64,000 bases of DNA from Quadrisphaera sp. DSM 44207 (GTDB lineage: Bacteria > Actinomycetota > Actinomycetes > Actinomycetales > Quadrisphaeraceae), in the NCBI RefSeq assembly GCF_900101335.1, contig NZ_FNKA01000003.1, forward strand, positions 620,001-684,000, given 5' to 3'. The notes beneath the pieces were generated by a model. It did no database searches. It was not told the DNA's origin and was given only the letters and a program-made list of their open reading frames with translations. Position numbers and translations under genes: made by a program. Shown here piece after piece: positions 21,142 to 30,667 of this stretch; position 1 is the first letter of the stretch; every line of letters begins with the position of its first letter.

Positions 21142-21180
21142 GAGGCCCGCGCGGGCGGTGCGGCGTGGCACGGTGGGGCG

Positions 21181-22155
21181 GTGGTGCACGAGGTGAGCCC
21201 CCCGCAGGACGCGGCGCGCGCGCAGGAGGACGCCGCCCGCGCGGGCGCGGCGGTCGCCGGCGCCCGGTGGGTCGAGGAGTTCCTCGCCCACCTGTCCCTG
21301 GAGCGCGGCCGCGCGGCGAACACCGCCCGCGCCTACCGCGCCGACCTGCAGCACCTGCGCGCCTGGCTGGCCGGCCAGGGCCTGGACCTGCCCGACCTCG
21401 ACCTGTCGGCCCTGCGCGCCTGGCTGGGGGAGCAGGCGGGCGCGGGCACCGCGCGCTCGACGCTGGCGCGGCGCACCTCCACGGTGCGCAGCTTCACCGC
21501 GTGGGCCGCGCGCACCGGGCGCCTGCCGGTCGACCCCTCGCTGCGCCTGCGCGCGCCCGCGGCGAACCGCACCCTGCCGACGGTGCTGCGCGCGGACCAG
21601 GCGGCCCGCATGCTCGACGTCGCCGCCGAGCGCGCCACCGACGACGACCCGGTGCGCCTGCGCGACCGCGCGGCCGTGGAGCTGCTGTACGCCACCGGCA
21701 TCCGCGTCGGCGAGCTCGTCGGCCTCGACGTGGACGACGTCGACCTGGAGCGGCGCACCGCCCGGGTGATGGGCAAGGGCAGCAAGGAGCGCGTGGTGCC
21801 GTTCGGGCTGCCCGCGGCGCGGGCGGTGACCGCGTGGCTGGACTCCGGGCGTCCGCGCCTGGCCGCGCCGGGCTCGGGGCCCGCGCTGCTGCTCGGGGCG
21901 CGCGGGCGCCGGTGGGACCAGCGCCAGGTGCGCGACGTCGTCCACCGCCTGCTCGCGGCGATGCAGGACGGCGTGGACGCCGCCCCGCACGCGCTGCGCC
22001 ACAGCGCCGCCACGCACCTGCTCGACGGCGGCGCTGACCTCAGGTCCGTGCAGGAGATGCTCGGCCACGCCAGCCTGGCGACCACGCAGGTCTACACGCA
22101 CGTTTCCGTCGAACGCCTGCGCCGCAGCTTCCAGCAGGCGCATCCTCGGGCGTGA
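21181..22155 (+). CDS. xerC: Tyrosine recombinase XerC
   Basis: Site-specific recombinase that, with XerD, resolves chromosome dimers at dif near FtsK. It is 324 residues. The N-terminal SAM-like core-binding domain ([20 protein letters not shown]) precedes the catalytic domain with Arg in [13 protein letters not shown] (about residue 176), Lys in [12 protein letters not shown], HxxR in [16 protein letters not shown] (about 273), His in [10 protein letters not shown] and the nucleophile Tyr in [10 protein letters not shown]. Position downstream of dprA and upstream of whiG is conserved in actinobacteria. GTG 21181 is preceded by a weak CACGGT hexamer 6 nt upstream; the start is not certain. 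The stop overlaps the first possible whiG start. Confidence 0.94.
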   Translation: MVHEVSPPQDAARAQEDAARAGAAVAGARWVEEFLAHLSLERGRAANTARAYRADLQHLRAWLAGQGLDLPDLDLSALRAWLGEQAGAGTARSTLARRTSTVRSFTAWAARTGRLPVDPSLRLRAPAANRTLPTVLRADQAARMLDVAAERATDDDPVRLRDRAAVELLYATGIRVGELVGLDVDDVDLERRTARVMGKGSKERVVPFGLPAARAVTAWLDSGRPRLAAPGSGPALLLGARGRRWDQRQVRDVVHRLLAAMQDGVDAAPHALRHSAATHLLDGGADLRSVQEMLGHASLATTQVYTHVSVERLRRSFQQAHPRA

Positions 22156-23009
22156 GCGTTGCGGACGGACGACCAGCGGGAGCGGGGGAGACGGTGACCG
22201 AGGGCACGGGGACGGTGGCGGTGGAGGGTCATGACCCGGTCGCCGAGAACGCCGCCCTGCTGCGGGGGCTGTGGGAGGAGTTCAAGACCACCGGCGACCC
22301 CGCCGTGCGCGAGCGCCTGATCCTGCACTACTCGCCGCTGGTCAAGTACGTGGCGGGCCGCGTGGGCGTCGGCCTGCCCTCCAACGTCGAGCAGGCCGAC
22401 CTGGTCTCCTACGGGGTGTTCGGCCTCATCGACGCCATCGAGAAGTTCGACCTCGAGCGGGCGATCAAGTTCGAGACCTACGCCATCTCCCGCATCCGCG
22501 GGGCGATCATCGACGAGCTGCGCGCGATGGACTGGATCCCCCGCTCGGTGCGCTCCAAGGCCCGCGAGGTCGAGAAGGCGTACGCGGCGCTGGAGGGCGA
22601 GCTGCACCGCACCCCCACCGAGCCCGAGGTGGCCGAGCGCATGGGCATCAAGCTCTCGGACCTGCACACGATCTTCAGCCAGGTCTCCTACGTCAACGTC
22701 GTCGCGCTCGACGAGCTGCTGTCCGTGGGCGGGGAGAAGGGCGACTCCCTCAGCCTGGGCGACACGCTGCAGGACCCCCGCGCCGAGGACCCGGTGCTCG
22801 CGTTCGAGGGGGAGGAGACGAAGTTCCTCCTCGCGCGCGCCATCGACCAGCTGCCCGAGCGCGAGAAGATCGTCGTCACGCTCTACTACTACGAGAACCT
22901 CACCCTCGCCGAGATCGGCAAGGTGCTCGGGGTCACCGAGTCGCGCATCTGCCAGATGCACACCAAGGCCGTCGTGGCGATGCGCGCCAAGCTCAAGGAC
23001 GCCGGCTGA
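22152..23009 (+). CDS. whiG: RNA polymerase sigma factor WhiG/FliA type
   Basis: Alternative sigma factor of the FliA/WhiG group, which directs flagellar genes in motile bacteria and commits Streptomyces aerial hyphae to sporulation. Up to 285 residues. Region 2 contains [18 protein letters not shown] and [19 protein letters not shown], then [20 protein letters not shown]. Region 3 is [14 protein letters not shown], and the region 4 helix-turn-helix is [23 protein letters not shown] 22152 overlaps xerC; GTG 22194 has a better SD (GGGGGAG) and would give 271 residues. The 3' end overlaps the converging M23 peptidase gene by 17 nt. Confidence 0.95.
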   Translation: MSVADGRPAGAGETVTEGTGTVAVEGHDPVAENAALLRGLWEEFKTTGDPAVRERLILHYSPLVKYVAGRVGVGLPSNVEQADLVSYGVFGLIDAIEKFDLERAIKFETYAISRIRGAIIDELRAMDWIPRSVRSKAREVEKAYAALEGELHRTPTEPEVAERMGIKLSDLHTIFSQVSYVNVVALDELLSVGGEKGDSLSLGDTLQDPRAEDPVLAFEGEETKFLLARAIDQLPEREKIVVTLYYYENLTLAEIGKVLGVTESRICQMHTKAVVAMRAKLKDAG

Positions 23010-23682
23010 CCCCGGGCCCCAGCGGCAGCAGCACCGGGGGCCCGGCCGGGGCGAGCAGCGCGAGCGGGTCGCGGTAGGCGTCGCGGCCGGCGCGCACGCC
23101 CCAGTGCAGGCACGCGCGCTGCGGGCAGTGCTGCGGCGCCGCGGCCAGGTGCCCCACCACGTCGCCGCGGCGCACCCGCGCGCCCGGCGCCACCTGCGCC
23201 ACCACCGGCTCGAGCGTGGCGCGCAGCCCGCCGGCCGTCCGCACGCTGACCACGCCGCGGTCGACGACCGTGCCGGCGAAGACCACGACGCCGTCGACCG
23301 GGGCCAGCACCGCCGAGCCCGGCTCGGCCGCCAGGTCCGCGCCGCGGTGGCCCGGCGACCACCGCCGCGGCGGCGGCTCGAAGCCGCGCAGCACCTGCGG
23401 CGATCCGGGCAGCGGCCACCCCCACGCCCCGGCGGCGGGCCCGACGGCGTCGGGCGGCGCCCCGGAGGAGGCGGGAGCGCGCACCATGGGCGCGGCGACG
23501 GCCGGCGCGGGCGCGCCGTCCGTCGCCGTCGGGACGGCCCGGGCCGTCGTCGGGCCGGCGCAGGACGCCGCCACCGCCACCAGCGACGCCAGCACCACCA
23601 GCGCCCGGAAGGACCCGGTGGTGCGGGTCCGGCGGCCGGCGCGGCCGGCCGCGCGCGGGAGCGGGGAGGTCGTCGCGGTCAC
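22993..23682 (-). CDS. Secreted M23 (LytM-type) peptidase-like protein
   Basis: Predicted exported peptidoglycan-hydrolase-like protein, 229 residues from GTG at 23682. After a basic start it has one hydrophobic signal/anchor segment ([17 protein letters not shown]; a weak lipobox with Ala at -3), a Pro/Ala linker, then the LytM fold with [20 protein letters not shown] (HxxxD metal motif) and a terminal [11 protein letters not shown]. In active LytM enzymes the last motif is HxH. Here the first His is Cys (C-L-H), so activity is uncertain and the protein may be a non-catalytic activator. Frames extend further upstream to 24129 but only across rpsB sequence. Confidence 0.82.
   Translation of the reverse strand: MTATTSPLPRAAGRAGRRTRTTGSFRALVVLASLVAVAASCAGPTTARAVPTATDGAPAPAVAAPMVRAPASSGAPPDAVGPAAGAWGWPLPGSPQVLRGFEPPPRRWSPGHRGADLAAEPGSAVLAPVDGVVVFAGTVVDRGVVSVRTAGGLRATLEPVVAQVAPGARVRRGDVVGHLAAAPQHCPQRACLHWGVRAGRDAYRDPLALLAPAGPPVLLPLGPGVSRRP
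23012..23045. terminator. Candidate bidirectional hairpin between whiG and the M23 peptidase
   Basis: A perfect 9-bp inverted repeat (CCGGGCCCC at 23012-23020, GGGGCCCGG at 23037-23045, 16-nt loop) lies immediately after the whiG stop and inside the last codons of the converging peptidase gene. No T-run follows. The placement suits a terminator for whiG. Confidence 0.4.
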
Positions 23683-23814
23683 CCCGCCACCGTGGCGCGC
23701 GCCGCCGGCGCGCCGCCGCCGCGCGGGCTCGGCTGTGGACGGCGGGACGCCGCCGGAGCCCTGTGGGCGGCCCGTCGGCGCGGCCGCGCGGTCCGCCCCG
23801 AGGAGCGCCCGGGC

Positions 23815-23820
23815 TAGGAT
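23815..23820 (+). promoter_or_regulatory. Candidate -10 box for rpsB
   Basis: TAGGAT is one of the clearest actinobacterial -10 matches in the window. It would start a leader of about 190 nt before rpsB. The 334-bp space 23683-24016 otherwise holds only this promoter and the structured leader. Confidence 0.55.
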
Positions 23821-23849
23821 GGTTGCGGGCCGGCCGCGTGGCCGGTACT

Positions 23850-23998
23850 TCGCGCGCCCGCACACCGCCTCTCGCAGGCGGGGCGCGCCGCCTCGGTCCC
23901 GCCGCTCCCCGCGCGGGTCGGATGCGCGTCGCGGGCGCCAGGGCGGCGGCCGTCGGGGCCGCCGCGGGCAACCGAGGAGCGCCCCCGGCCGGGGGCGC
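23850..23998 (+). promoter_or_regulatory. Structured rpsB leader with a palindrome before the ribosome-binding site
   Basis: The leader contains a stem GCGCGCCC/GGGCGCGC (about 23850-23890) enclosing a smaller CGCCT/AGGCG hairpin, and a perfect 20-bp palindrome at 23979-23998 (arm GCGCCCCCGG). The palindrome ends two bases before the rpsB SD GGAGGAG at 24001-24007. A hairpin next to the SD could modulate translation, as ribosomal-protein leaders often do. Autoregulation by S2 is inference only. Confidence 0.45.
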
Positions 23999-24016
23999 CG
24001 GGAGGAGTGCGTCGGC

Positions 24017-25057
24017 ATGGCCGTCGTCACCACGCGCCAGCTGCTCGAGAGCGGCGTCCACTTCGGGCACCAGACCCGTCGCTGGAACCCGAAGATGAAG
24101 CGCTTCATCTTCACCGAGCGCAACGGCATCTACATCATCGACCTGCAGCAGTCGCTGGCCCACATCGACCGCGCCTACGAGTTCATCAAGCAGACGGTCA
24201 GCCACGGCGGCTCGGTGCTCTTCGTCGGCACGAAGAAGCAGGCGCAGGAGCCCCTGGCCCAGCAGGCCGCGCGCGTGGGCATGCCCTACGTCAACCAGCG
24301 CTGGCTGGGCGGGATGCTCACGAACTTCTCCACGGTGAGCAAGCGCCTGCAGCGCATGAAGGAGCTCGAGCAGATCGACTTCGACGACGTGGCCGCCAGC
24401 GGCCGCACGAAGAAGGAGCTGCTCATGATGCGCCGCGAGAAGGAGAAGCTCGAGCGCACCCTCGGCGGCATCCGCGACATGACCCGCACCCCGAGCGCGA
24501 TCTGGGTCGTGGACACCAACAAGGAGCACCTGGCCGTCGACGAGGCCCGCAAGCTCGGCATCCCCGTGGTGGCGATCCTCGACACCAACTGCGACCCGGA
24601 CGTCGTCGACTACCGCATCCCCGGCAACGACGACGCGATCCGCTCGGTGACGCTGCTGACCCGCGTGGTCGCGGACGCCGTCGCGGAGGGCCTGCGCAGC
24701 CGCCACGGCGGCGGGCAGGAGGGCGCCACCGGCACCGACGAGCCGCTGGCCGCGTGGGAGGCGGAGCTGCTCGGCGGCGAGCTGCAGGTGGGGGAGACCG
24801 AGAACCTGCAGCGCCAGGAGGCCTCGCACGAGGCCGAGGCGGCCGAGCGGGTGCCCGCCAACACCGACGCCGCCGCGGCGGTCGAGCTCGCCGAGCAGGG
24901 CACCGAGGTGCCGCCGGGCTCCGAGCGCCCGGCGCAGGCCGACGACGCCCCGCTGCCCAGCGGCCAGTACCAGGCGTCCAGCGAGCCGACCGCCATCGAC
25001 ACCGTCGAGGCCGTGCAGGGCGACGGCGTCCTCGCCGACGAGGCCCCGCAGGGCTGA
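24017..25057 (+). CDS. rpsB: 30S ribosomal protein S2
   Basis: Small-subunit protein between head and body. It is 346 residues. The conserved core ([20 protein letters not shown] at the start, [46 protein letters not shown]) ends near residue 235. About 110 further residues are acidic and Ala/Glu/Gln-rich ([20 protein letters not shown]), longer than in most bacteria. ATG 24017 is set by the family N-terminus and a strong SD (GGAGGAG). A frame open far upstream is GC bias. tsf follows after 118 nt containing a hairpin. Confidence 0.98.
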   Translation: MAVVTTRQLLESGVHFGHQTRRWNPKMKRFIFTERNGIYIIDLQQSLAHIDRAYEFIKQTVSHGGSVLFVGTKKQAQEPLAQQAARVGMPYVNQRWLGGMLTNFSTVSKRLQRMKELEQIDFDDVAASGRTKKELLMMRREKEKLERTLGGIRDMTRTPSAIWVVDTNKEHLAVDEARKLGIPVVAILDTNCDPDVVDYRIPGNDDAIRSVTLLTRVVADAVAEGLRSRHGGGQEGATGTDEPLAAWEAELLGGELQVGETENLQRQEASHEAEAAERVPANTDAAAAVELAEQGTEVPPGSERPAQADDAPLPSGQYQASSEPTAIDTVEAVQGDGVLADEAPQG

Positions 25058-25070
25058 CGCCCGCGCTCCC

Positions 25071-25110
25071 CGCGCCGTCCCGCTCGGCCCCGACCGGGCG
25101 GGACGGCGCG
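25071..25110 (+). terminator. Hairpin between rpsB and tsf (partial terminator or attenuator)
   Basis: A 13-bp perfect inverted repeat (CGCGCCGTCCCGC at 25071-25083, complement at 25098-25110) has a 14-nt loop that can pair further. A second 7-bp GC hairpin follows at about 25122-25141. No T-run follows. Its place between rpsB and tsf suggests attenuation that adjusts the S2:EF-Ts ratio. Confidence 0.5.
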
Positions 25111-25175
25111 GCGCGCCACCCGCCGCCGCGACCCGGCGGCGGCCCCCACACCACCCCCGGAGGGACAGCACTCCC

Positions 25176-26003
<828 letters not shown>

Positions 26004-26010
26004 GCGCCGC

Positions 26011-26769
26011 GTGGTCGGGACGCAGGTGCAGCCCTCCCCGGGCGCGCGCGCGAGCGCGGGCGGCTGGGGCCGGGTGCTGCTCAAGCTGTCCGGCGAGACC
26101 TTCGGCGGCGGCCGCGTCGGGGTGGACCCCGACGTGGTCGCCCGCGTCGCCCGCGAGATCGCCGGCCCGGTCGGCGAGGGCGTGCAGGTGGCCATCGTCG
26201 TCGGGGGCGGCAACTTCTTCCGCGGGGCGGAGCTGTCCCAGCGCGGCATGGACCGCTCCCGCGCCGACTACATGGGCATGCTCGGCACGGTGATGAACTG
26301 CCTGGCCCTGCAGGACTTCCTCGAGCAGACCGGCGTCGACACCCGCGTGCAGACGGCGATCACCATGGGCCAGGTCGCGGAGCCGTACGTGCCCCGCCGC
26401 GCCATCCGGCACATGGAGAAGGGCCGCGTGGTCATCTTCGGCGCCGGCGCGGGCCTGCCGTACTTCTCCACGGACACCGTCGCGGCGCAGCGGGCGCTGG
26501 AGGTGCGCGCGGACGCCGTCCTCATGGCCAAGAACGGCGTGGACGGCGTGTACACGGCCGACCCGCGCACGGACCCGACGGCCACCAAGCTGGAGGCCGT
26601 CAGCTACGCCGAGGCGCTGCGCCGGGGGCTGCGCGTCGTCGACGCCACGGCGTTCAGCCTCTGCATGGACAACCACCTGCCGATGGTGGTCTTCGGCATG
26701 GACGCCCCCGGCGGCATCACGGCCGCCCTGCGGGGTGAGAGGATCGGCACGCTGGTCGACGGCGGGTGA
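26011..26769 (+). CDS. pyrH: Uridylate kinase (UMP kinase)
   Basis: Phosphorylates UMP to UDP in pyrimidine nucleotide synthesis; hexameric, allosterically controlled by GTP and UTP in bacteria. It is up to 252 residues. It carries [16 protein letters not shown] (about 20-35, phosphate binding), [11 protein letters not shown], the signature [18 protein letters not shown], and [21 protein letters not shown] 26011 is 7 nt after tsf; GTG 26026 in frame is also possible and would shorten the protein by 5. frr follows after 73 nt. Confidence 0.97.
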   Translation: MVGTQVQPSPGARASAGGWGRVLLKLSGETFGGGRVGVDPDVVARVAREIAGPVGEGVQVAIVVGGGNFFRGAELSQRGMDRSRADYMGMLGTVMNCLALQDFLEQTGVDTRVQTAITMGQVAEPYVPRRAIRHMEKGRVVIFGAGAGLPYFSTDTVAAQRALEVRADAVLMAKNGVDGVYTADPRTDPTATKLEAVSYAEALRRGLRVVDATAFSLCMDNHLPMVVFGMDAPGGITAALRGERIGTLVDGG

Positions 26770-26842
26770 GCCGGGCCGCTCGCGAGGCGGTCGAGGGGTC
26801 AGCCAGGCGGCGCGGCAGCGCGCGGGACGGGATGGAGCAGCG

Positions 26843-27400
26843 GTGATCGACGAGGCACTCCTCGAGGCCGAGGAGAAGATGGACAAGGCGGTCGAGGTGG
26901 CCAAGGACGACTTCGCCGCCATCCGCACCGGCCGGGCCAACCCCGCGCTGTTCGCCAAGGTGGTCGTGGACTACTACGGCGCGCCCACGCCGCTGCAGCA
27001 GCTGGCCTCCTTCCAGACCCCCGAGGCCCGCACGATCCTCATCACCCCCTACGACAGGTCCTCCCTCGGGGCGGTCGAGAAGGCGCTGCGCGCCTCCGAC
27101 CTGGACGTCAACCCCTCCAACGACGGCAACGTCATCCGCATCGTGCTCCCGCAGCTGACCGACGAGCGCCGGCGCGACTACGTCAAGCTCGCGCGCGGCA
27201 AGGCCGAGGACGCCCGGGTGTCGGTGCGCAACGTGCGCCGGCGCGCCAAGGAGGAGCTGGACCGCATCGCCAAGGACGGCGAGGCCGGCGAGGACGAGGT
27301 CGGGCGGGCCGAGAAGGAGCTCGAGCAGCTGACGCGGCGGCGCGTGGACGCCATCGACGACCTGCTCAAGCACAAGGAGACCGAGCTCCTCACGGTCTGA
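26843..27400 (+). CDS. frr: Ribosome recycling factor
   Basis: With EF-G, splits the post-termination ribosome. GTG 26843 gives 185 residues, the family's standard length: [65 protein letters not shown] and [16 protein letters not shown] weak purine-rich SD (GGATGGAGCAG) precedes it. The frame is open 108 nt further upstream but without family sequence. cdsA begins 19 nt downstream. Confidence 0.98.
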   Translation: MIDEALLEAEEKMDKAVEVAKDDFAAIRTGRANPALFAKVVVDYYGAPTPLQQLASFQTPEARTILITPYDRSSLGAVEKALRASDLDVNPSNDGNVIRIVLPQLTDERRRDYVKLARGKAEDARVSVRNVRRRAKEELDRIAKDGEAGEDEVGRAEKELEQLTRRRVDAIDDLLKHKETELLTV

Positions 27401-27419
27401 TCCCGGTAGGCGCTGCGCC

Positions 27420-28307
27420 GTGGGCACCGTCCCCGCCACCCGCACCCCCCGCGCCGGGCGGGACCTGCCGGTCGCCGTCGGCGTCGGCCTCGGCCTCGGC
27501 GCCGTCCTGCTCCTGGCGCTGTTCGTGCGCAAGGAGGCCTTCGTCGTCCTCGCGGCGGCGGCGGTCGCCCTGGCGGTGTGGGAGCTGGCCGGGGCGCTGG
27601 CCACCCGCCACGTGCACGTGCCCGTGGTGCCCCTGCTGGCCGGCGGCGTCGCCACCCTCGTGGCCGCCTACGCCGCGGGGCCGGAGGCGCTGCTCGTCGC
27701 CGTGGCGCTGACCTGCCTCGGGGTGCTGGCGTGGCGCCTGCTCGAGGCGCCCGACGTCCACCCCCCGGCGGAGCGCCAGCACCCCGAGCCCCTCCTCGGG
27801 GCCGGTGCCAGCGCCCTGCGCGACGTGACCGCCGGCGTGCTGTGCGCGGCGTGGCTGCCGCTGCTGGCCGGCTTCGCGATGCTCATGCTGGCCGAGCCGG
27901 ACGGCGCCCGGCGCATCCTCGTCTTCGTGCTGCTGGCCGTCTGCAGCGACATCGGCGGCTACGCGGCCGGGGTGCTGTGGGGCCGGCACCCGATGGCCCC
28001 GACCGTGAGCCCGAAGAAGTCCTGGGAGGGCCTGGCCGGCTCCGCGGTGGCGTGCCTGGTCGCCGGCCCGCTGGCGGTGGGGCTGCTGCTGGACGGCGCG
28101 TGGTGGGCCGGGGCGGTCGTGGGCCTCGCGGCCGTGGCGACGGCGACGCTGGGCGACCTGTCGGAGTCGGTGCTCAAGCGCGACCTGGGCATCAAGGACA
28201 TGGGCTCGCTGCTGCCCGGCCACGGCGGGGTGCTCGACCGGCTCGACTCCCTGCTGCCCACCGCCCCCGTGGTGTGGCTGCTGCTCACCGCGCTGGTCCC
28301 CGCGTGA
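27420..28307 (+). CDS. cdsA: Phosphatidate cytidylyltransferase
   Basis: Makes CDP-diacylglycerol from phosphatidate and CTP, the entry to phosphatidylglycerol, cardiolipin and phosphatidylinositol synthesis. The 295-residue polytopic membrane protein has about eight helices. The C-terminal CdsA signature [19 protein letters not shown], continuing [10 protein letters not shown] (about 258-283), carries the conserved acidic residues. The motif [12 protein letters not shown] (about 199) is also typical. GTG 27420 yields a hydrophilic Thr/Arg-rich N-terminus before the first helix. It overlaps the first possible rlmN start. Confidence 0.95.
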   Translation: MGTVPATRTPRAGRDLPVAVGVGLGLGAVLLLALFVRKEAFVVLAAAAVALAVWELAGALATRHVHVPVVPLLAGGVATLVAAYAAGPEALLVAVALTCLGVLAWRLLEAPDVHPPAERQHPEPLLGAGASALRDVTAGVLCAAWLPLLAGFAMLMLAEPDGARRILVFVLLAVCSDIGGYAAGVLWGRHPMAPTVSPKKSWEGLAGSAVACLVAGPLAVGLLLDGAWWAGAVVGLAAVATATLGDLSESVLKRDLGIKDMGSLLPGHGGVLDRLDSLLPTAPVVWLLLTALVPA

Positions 28308-28381
28308 GCGACGCGCCGGCCGGTGCGACCGCCGGCTCCCCGCCCGGGAAGGGCTCCCCGACGCCGGGCGTTGGAGGTCTC

Positions 28382-29521
28382 GTGCCCGCACCCACCACGA
28401 CGCCCCGTCCGGCGCTGACGCTCGCCTCCCCCCGCCGCGCCAAGCCGCCGCGCCACCTCGCCGACGTCGCGCCCGCCGAGCGGGCCGGCCTCGCCGCTGA
28501 GCTGGGGGTGCCCGGCTTCCGCGTCAAGCAGGTCGCGCAGCACTACTTCGGGCGGCTGCAGGCCGACCCGGCGGCGATGACGGACCTGCCGGCCGCGGAC
28601 CGCGAGCGCATCGCCGGCGCGCTGCTGCCGCCCCTGCTGACCCCGGTGACGGTGCTCGAGGGCGACGGCGGCGAGACCGTCAAGACGCTGTGGCGCCTGT
28701 TCGACGGGGCCCGCATCGAGAGCGTGCTCATGCGCTACCCGGGCCGGGTCACCCTGTGCGTCTCCAGCCAGGCCGGCTGCGGCATGGCGTGCCCGTTCTG
28801 CGCCACCGGGCAGGGCGGCCTGAAGCGCAACCTGTCCGCGGCGGAGATCGTCGAGCAGGTGGCCTCCGCCGCGCGCTCGCTGGCCGCCGAGCACAGCGCC
28901 ACGGGCACCGGGCCGGGCCGGGTCTCCAACGTCGTCTTCATGGGCATGGGCGAGGCGCTGGCGAACTACCGCGCCTCCGTGGCGGCCGTGCGGCGCCTGG
29001 TCGAGCCCGCCCCCGACGGCCTGGGCATCTCCGCGCGCGGGGTGACGGTCTCCACCGTCGGGCTCGTGCCCCGGGTGGACGAGCTGGCCGCCGAGGGCCT
29101 GCCCGTCACCCTCGCCCTGTCGCTGCACGCCCCCGACGACGCGCTGCGCGACGAGCTCGTGCCGCTGAACTCCCGCTACCGGGTCGCGGAGGTGCTCGAC
29201 GCCTCGCGCCGCTACTTCGAGGCCACCGGGCGGCGCGTGAGCATCGAGTACGCGCTGATCCGCGACGTCAACGACCACGCGTGGCGCGCCGACCTGCTCG
29301 CCGAGCAGCTGCTGGCCCGCGGCTCGGGGTGGGTGCACGTCAACCCCATCCCGCTGAACCCGACCCCGGGCTCGCGGTGGACGGCGTCCGAGCCGGCCGT
29401 GGAGGCCGAGTTCGTGCGCCGCCTGCGCGAGGCCGGGGTGCCGACGACGGTGCGCGACACCCGCGGGCGCGACATCGACGGCGCCTGCGGCCAGCTCGCC
29501 GCCCTCGACGTCGCCGGCTGA
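28382..29521 (+). CDS. rlmN: Dual-specificity RNA methyltransferase RlmN
   Basis: Radical SAM enzyme that methylates C2 of A2503 in 23S rRNA and A37 in some tRNAs. It is 379 residues from GTG 28382, chosen because GGAGG lies 4 nt upstream; GTG 28304, overlapping cdsA, would add 26 residues. An N-terminal accessory domain has [18 protein letters not shown]. The radical-SAM cluster motif [11 protein letters not shown] lies at about residue 133, with [11 protein letters not shown] downstream. The catalytic Cys pair is completed by the C-terminal [18 protein letters not shown]. Confidence 0.96.
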   Translation: MPAPTTTPRPALTLASPRRAKPPRHLADVAPAERAGLAAELGVPGFRVKQVAQHYFGRLQADPAAMTDLPAADRERIAGALLPPLLTPVTVLEGDGGETVKTLWRLFDGARIESVLMRYPGRVTLCVSSQAGCGMACPFCATGQGGLKRNLSAAEIVEQVASAARSLAAEHSATGTGPGRVSNVVFMGMGEALANYRASVAAVRRLVEPAPDGLGISARGVTVSTVGLVPRVDELAAEGLPVTLALSLHAPDDALRDELVPLNSRYRVAEVLDASRRYFEATGRRVSIEYALIRDVNDHAWRADLLAEQLLARGSGWVHVNPIPLNPTPGSRWTASEPAVEAEFVRRLREAGVPTTVRDTRGRDIDGACGQLAALDVAG

Positions 29522-29583
29522 GGCGCCCGGCGACACGCCCGCCGCACGGCCGCGAAAGCCCCTCGCCCGGGGGTGCCCGCTGG

Positions 29584-29589
29584 CAGGAT
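29584..29589 (+). promoter_or_regulatory. Candidate -10 box for leaderless DivIVA-domain gene
   Basis: CAGGAT ends 7 nt before GTG 29597 and no SD lies between. This spacing recurs for several genes here and favours GTG 29597 over ATG 29588 as the start. Confidence 0.4.
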
Positions 29590-29596
29590 GCGCGCC

Positions 29597-30151
29597 GTGG
29601 CCACGACCTTCCGGCGCAGCTCGCGCCTCTCGCGCGGGTACTCGGTCGAGCAGGTGGAGGACTTCTTCGCCCAGGCCCGGACGGCGTACGAGCAGAACGC
29701 CCTGCGCGCCACCCTGAGCAGCAGCGACGTGCGCGGCGTGGGCTTCGACCTGGTGCTGCGCGGCTACGACGTCGCCCAGGTCGACGCGGCCCTGGACCGG
29801 ATGGAGGACGCCTTCGCCCGCCGCGAGCAGGAGGTGGTCCGCGGCCGCCTGGGCGCCGACCGCGCCCTCGGCCAGCTGGCCGCCCGCGCGGCGACGCTGC
29901 GCGGGCGCCTCGCCCGCCCGGACGGCGACCGCTTCGACCGCGCCGACGGGTGGGACCTGTCGTACGACCCCGAGGACGTGGACGACGTGTGCGCCCGCCT
30001 GCTGGCGTTCTTCGAGGACGGCGCGACGATGCCGGTCGAGGAGGTCCGCGGCGCGGTCTTCCGCACCCGCCGCGGCCGCCGCGGCTACGTCGAGGTGCAG
30101 GTCGACGCCTTCCTCGACCGGGCGGTGGAGGTCCTCGGCGCCGTCGAGTGA
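29597..30151 (+). CDS. DivIVA-domain protein
   Basis: Contains two short DivIVA-type N-terminal motifs: FRRSSRLSRGYSVEQVEDFF (about 4-23) and VLRGYDVAQVDAALDRMEDAF (about 53-73), followed by a helical region and a third related stretch RRGYVEVQVDAFLDRAVEV near the C-terminus. The repeated Gly-Tyr-x-x-xx-Val-Asp pattern is that of DivI1A-domain proteins of actinobacteria. It is much shorter than Wag31/DivIVA and lacks its long coiled coil, so a polar-growth scaffold is unlikely. Membrane-curvature binding or a partner role is possible. It is 184 residues from GTG 29597. Confidence 0.85.
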   Translation: MATTFRRSSRLSRGYSVEQVEDFFAQARTAYEQNALRATLSSSDVRGVGFDLVLRGYDVAQVDAALDRMEDAFARREQEVVRGRLGADRALGQLAARAATLRGRLARPDGDRFDRADGWDLSYDPEDVDDVCARLLAFFEDGATMPVEEVRGAVFRTRRGRRGYVEVQVDAFLDRAVEVLGAVE

Positions 30152-30153
30152 CC

Positions 30154-30189
30154 GGCGCCGGCCCTCCTGGCGCCGGCCCTCCTGGCGCC
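30154..30189. repeat. 15-bp tandem repeat in a convergent intergenic space
   Basis: The unit GGCGCCGGCCCTCCT occurs at 30154-30168 and 30169-30183, followed by a partial GGCGCC. Each GGCGCC is self-complementary, so CCGGCGCC (30152-30159) pairs with GGCGCCGG (30169-30176). It lies between converging genes and may act as a terminator. Confidence 0.6.
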
Positions 30190-30212
30190 CGCCGGCGGGG
30201 CGGCTGGCGGCA

Positions 30213-30626
30213 TCAGGCGTGCTGGCGCAGGTGCGCGCTGGAGAGCACGCGGTCGACGGCGACCTCCACGACCACGCGCAGCGGGTCCGGCGCCGGGGTG
30301 CGCTGGTAGCGGTCGGCGTAGCGGCGCACCGCGTCGGCCACGGCGTCCTCGTCGTCCCGGACGGCGACGGCGCCCTCCAGGGTCAGCCACCGGGCGCCCT
30401 CGACCGAGCAGAGGGCCGCGCGCCCGCCGCGCCGGGCGTTGAGCACCTTGCGGGAGGTGCGCCGCGCCGTGACGCGGGCCAGCCCGTCCTCGACGTCCCA
30501 GGTGAAGCCGACGGGGACGACGTGGGGCGTGCCGTCCGGGCGCAGCGTCGTCAGGGTCGCCAGGCGCCGCTCGGTGACGAAGCGCAGCGCCGCGGCGGTG
30601 AGCACGGCGGGGGACCGGTCCGCCAC
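30213..30626 (-). CDS. PPOX-class (F420-dependent) flavin/deazaflavin oxidoreductase
   Basis: Small split-barrel protein of the pyridoxamine-5'-phosphate-oxidase-like superfamily, 137 residues from GTG 30626 (SD-like GGGGGA upstream). It carries ALRFVTERRLATLTTLRPDG, VVPVGFTWDVEDG, TSRKVLNARRGGRAALCSV and a C-terminal WLTLEGAVAVRDDEDAV, then a final RYADRYQRT. This is the pattern of the actinobacterial TIGR03618-like F420-binding group. Cofactor (F420 or FMN) and substrate cannot be read from sequence. It lies 41 nt downstream of the YtxH-like gene, possibly in one transcript. Confidence 0.85.
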   Translation of the reverse strand: MADRSPAVLTAAALRFVTERRLATLTTLRPDGTPHVVPVGFTWDVEDGLARVTARRTSRKVLNARRGGRAALCSVEGARWLTLEGAVAVRDDEDAVADAVRRYADRYQRTPAPDPLRVVVEVAVDRVLSSAHLRQHA

Positions 30627-30667
30627 CTGGTCCCCCGCCGGCGTCCTGCCCCGGTCGGGCTCGCGGC

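Noticed and set aside
23216-24016. N-terminal extension of rpsB by 267 codons
   Set aside because: The frame is open but overlaps the peptidase gene and a promoter; S2 starts at [10 protein letters not shown] with an SD.
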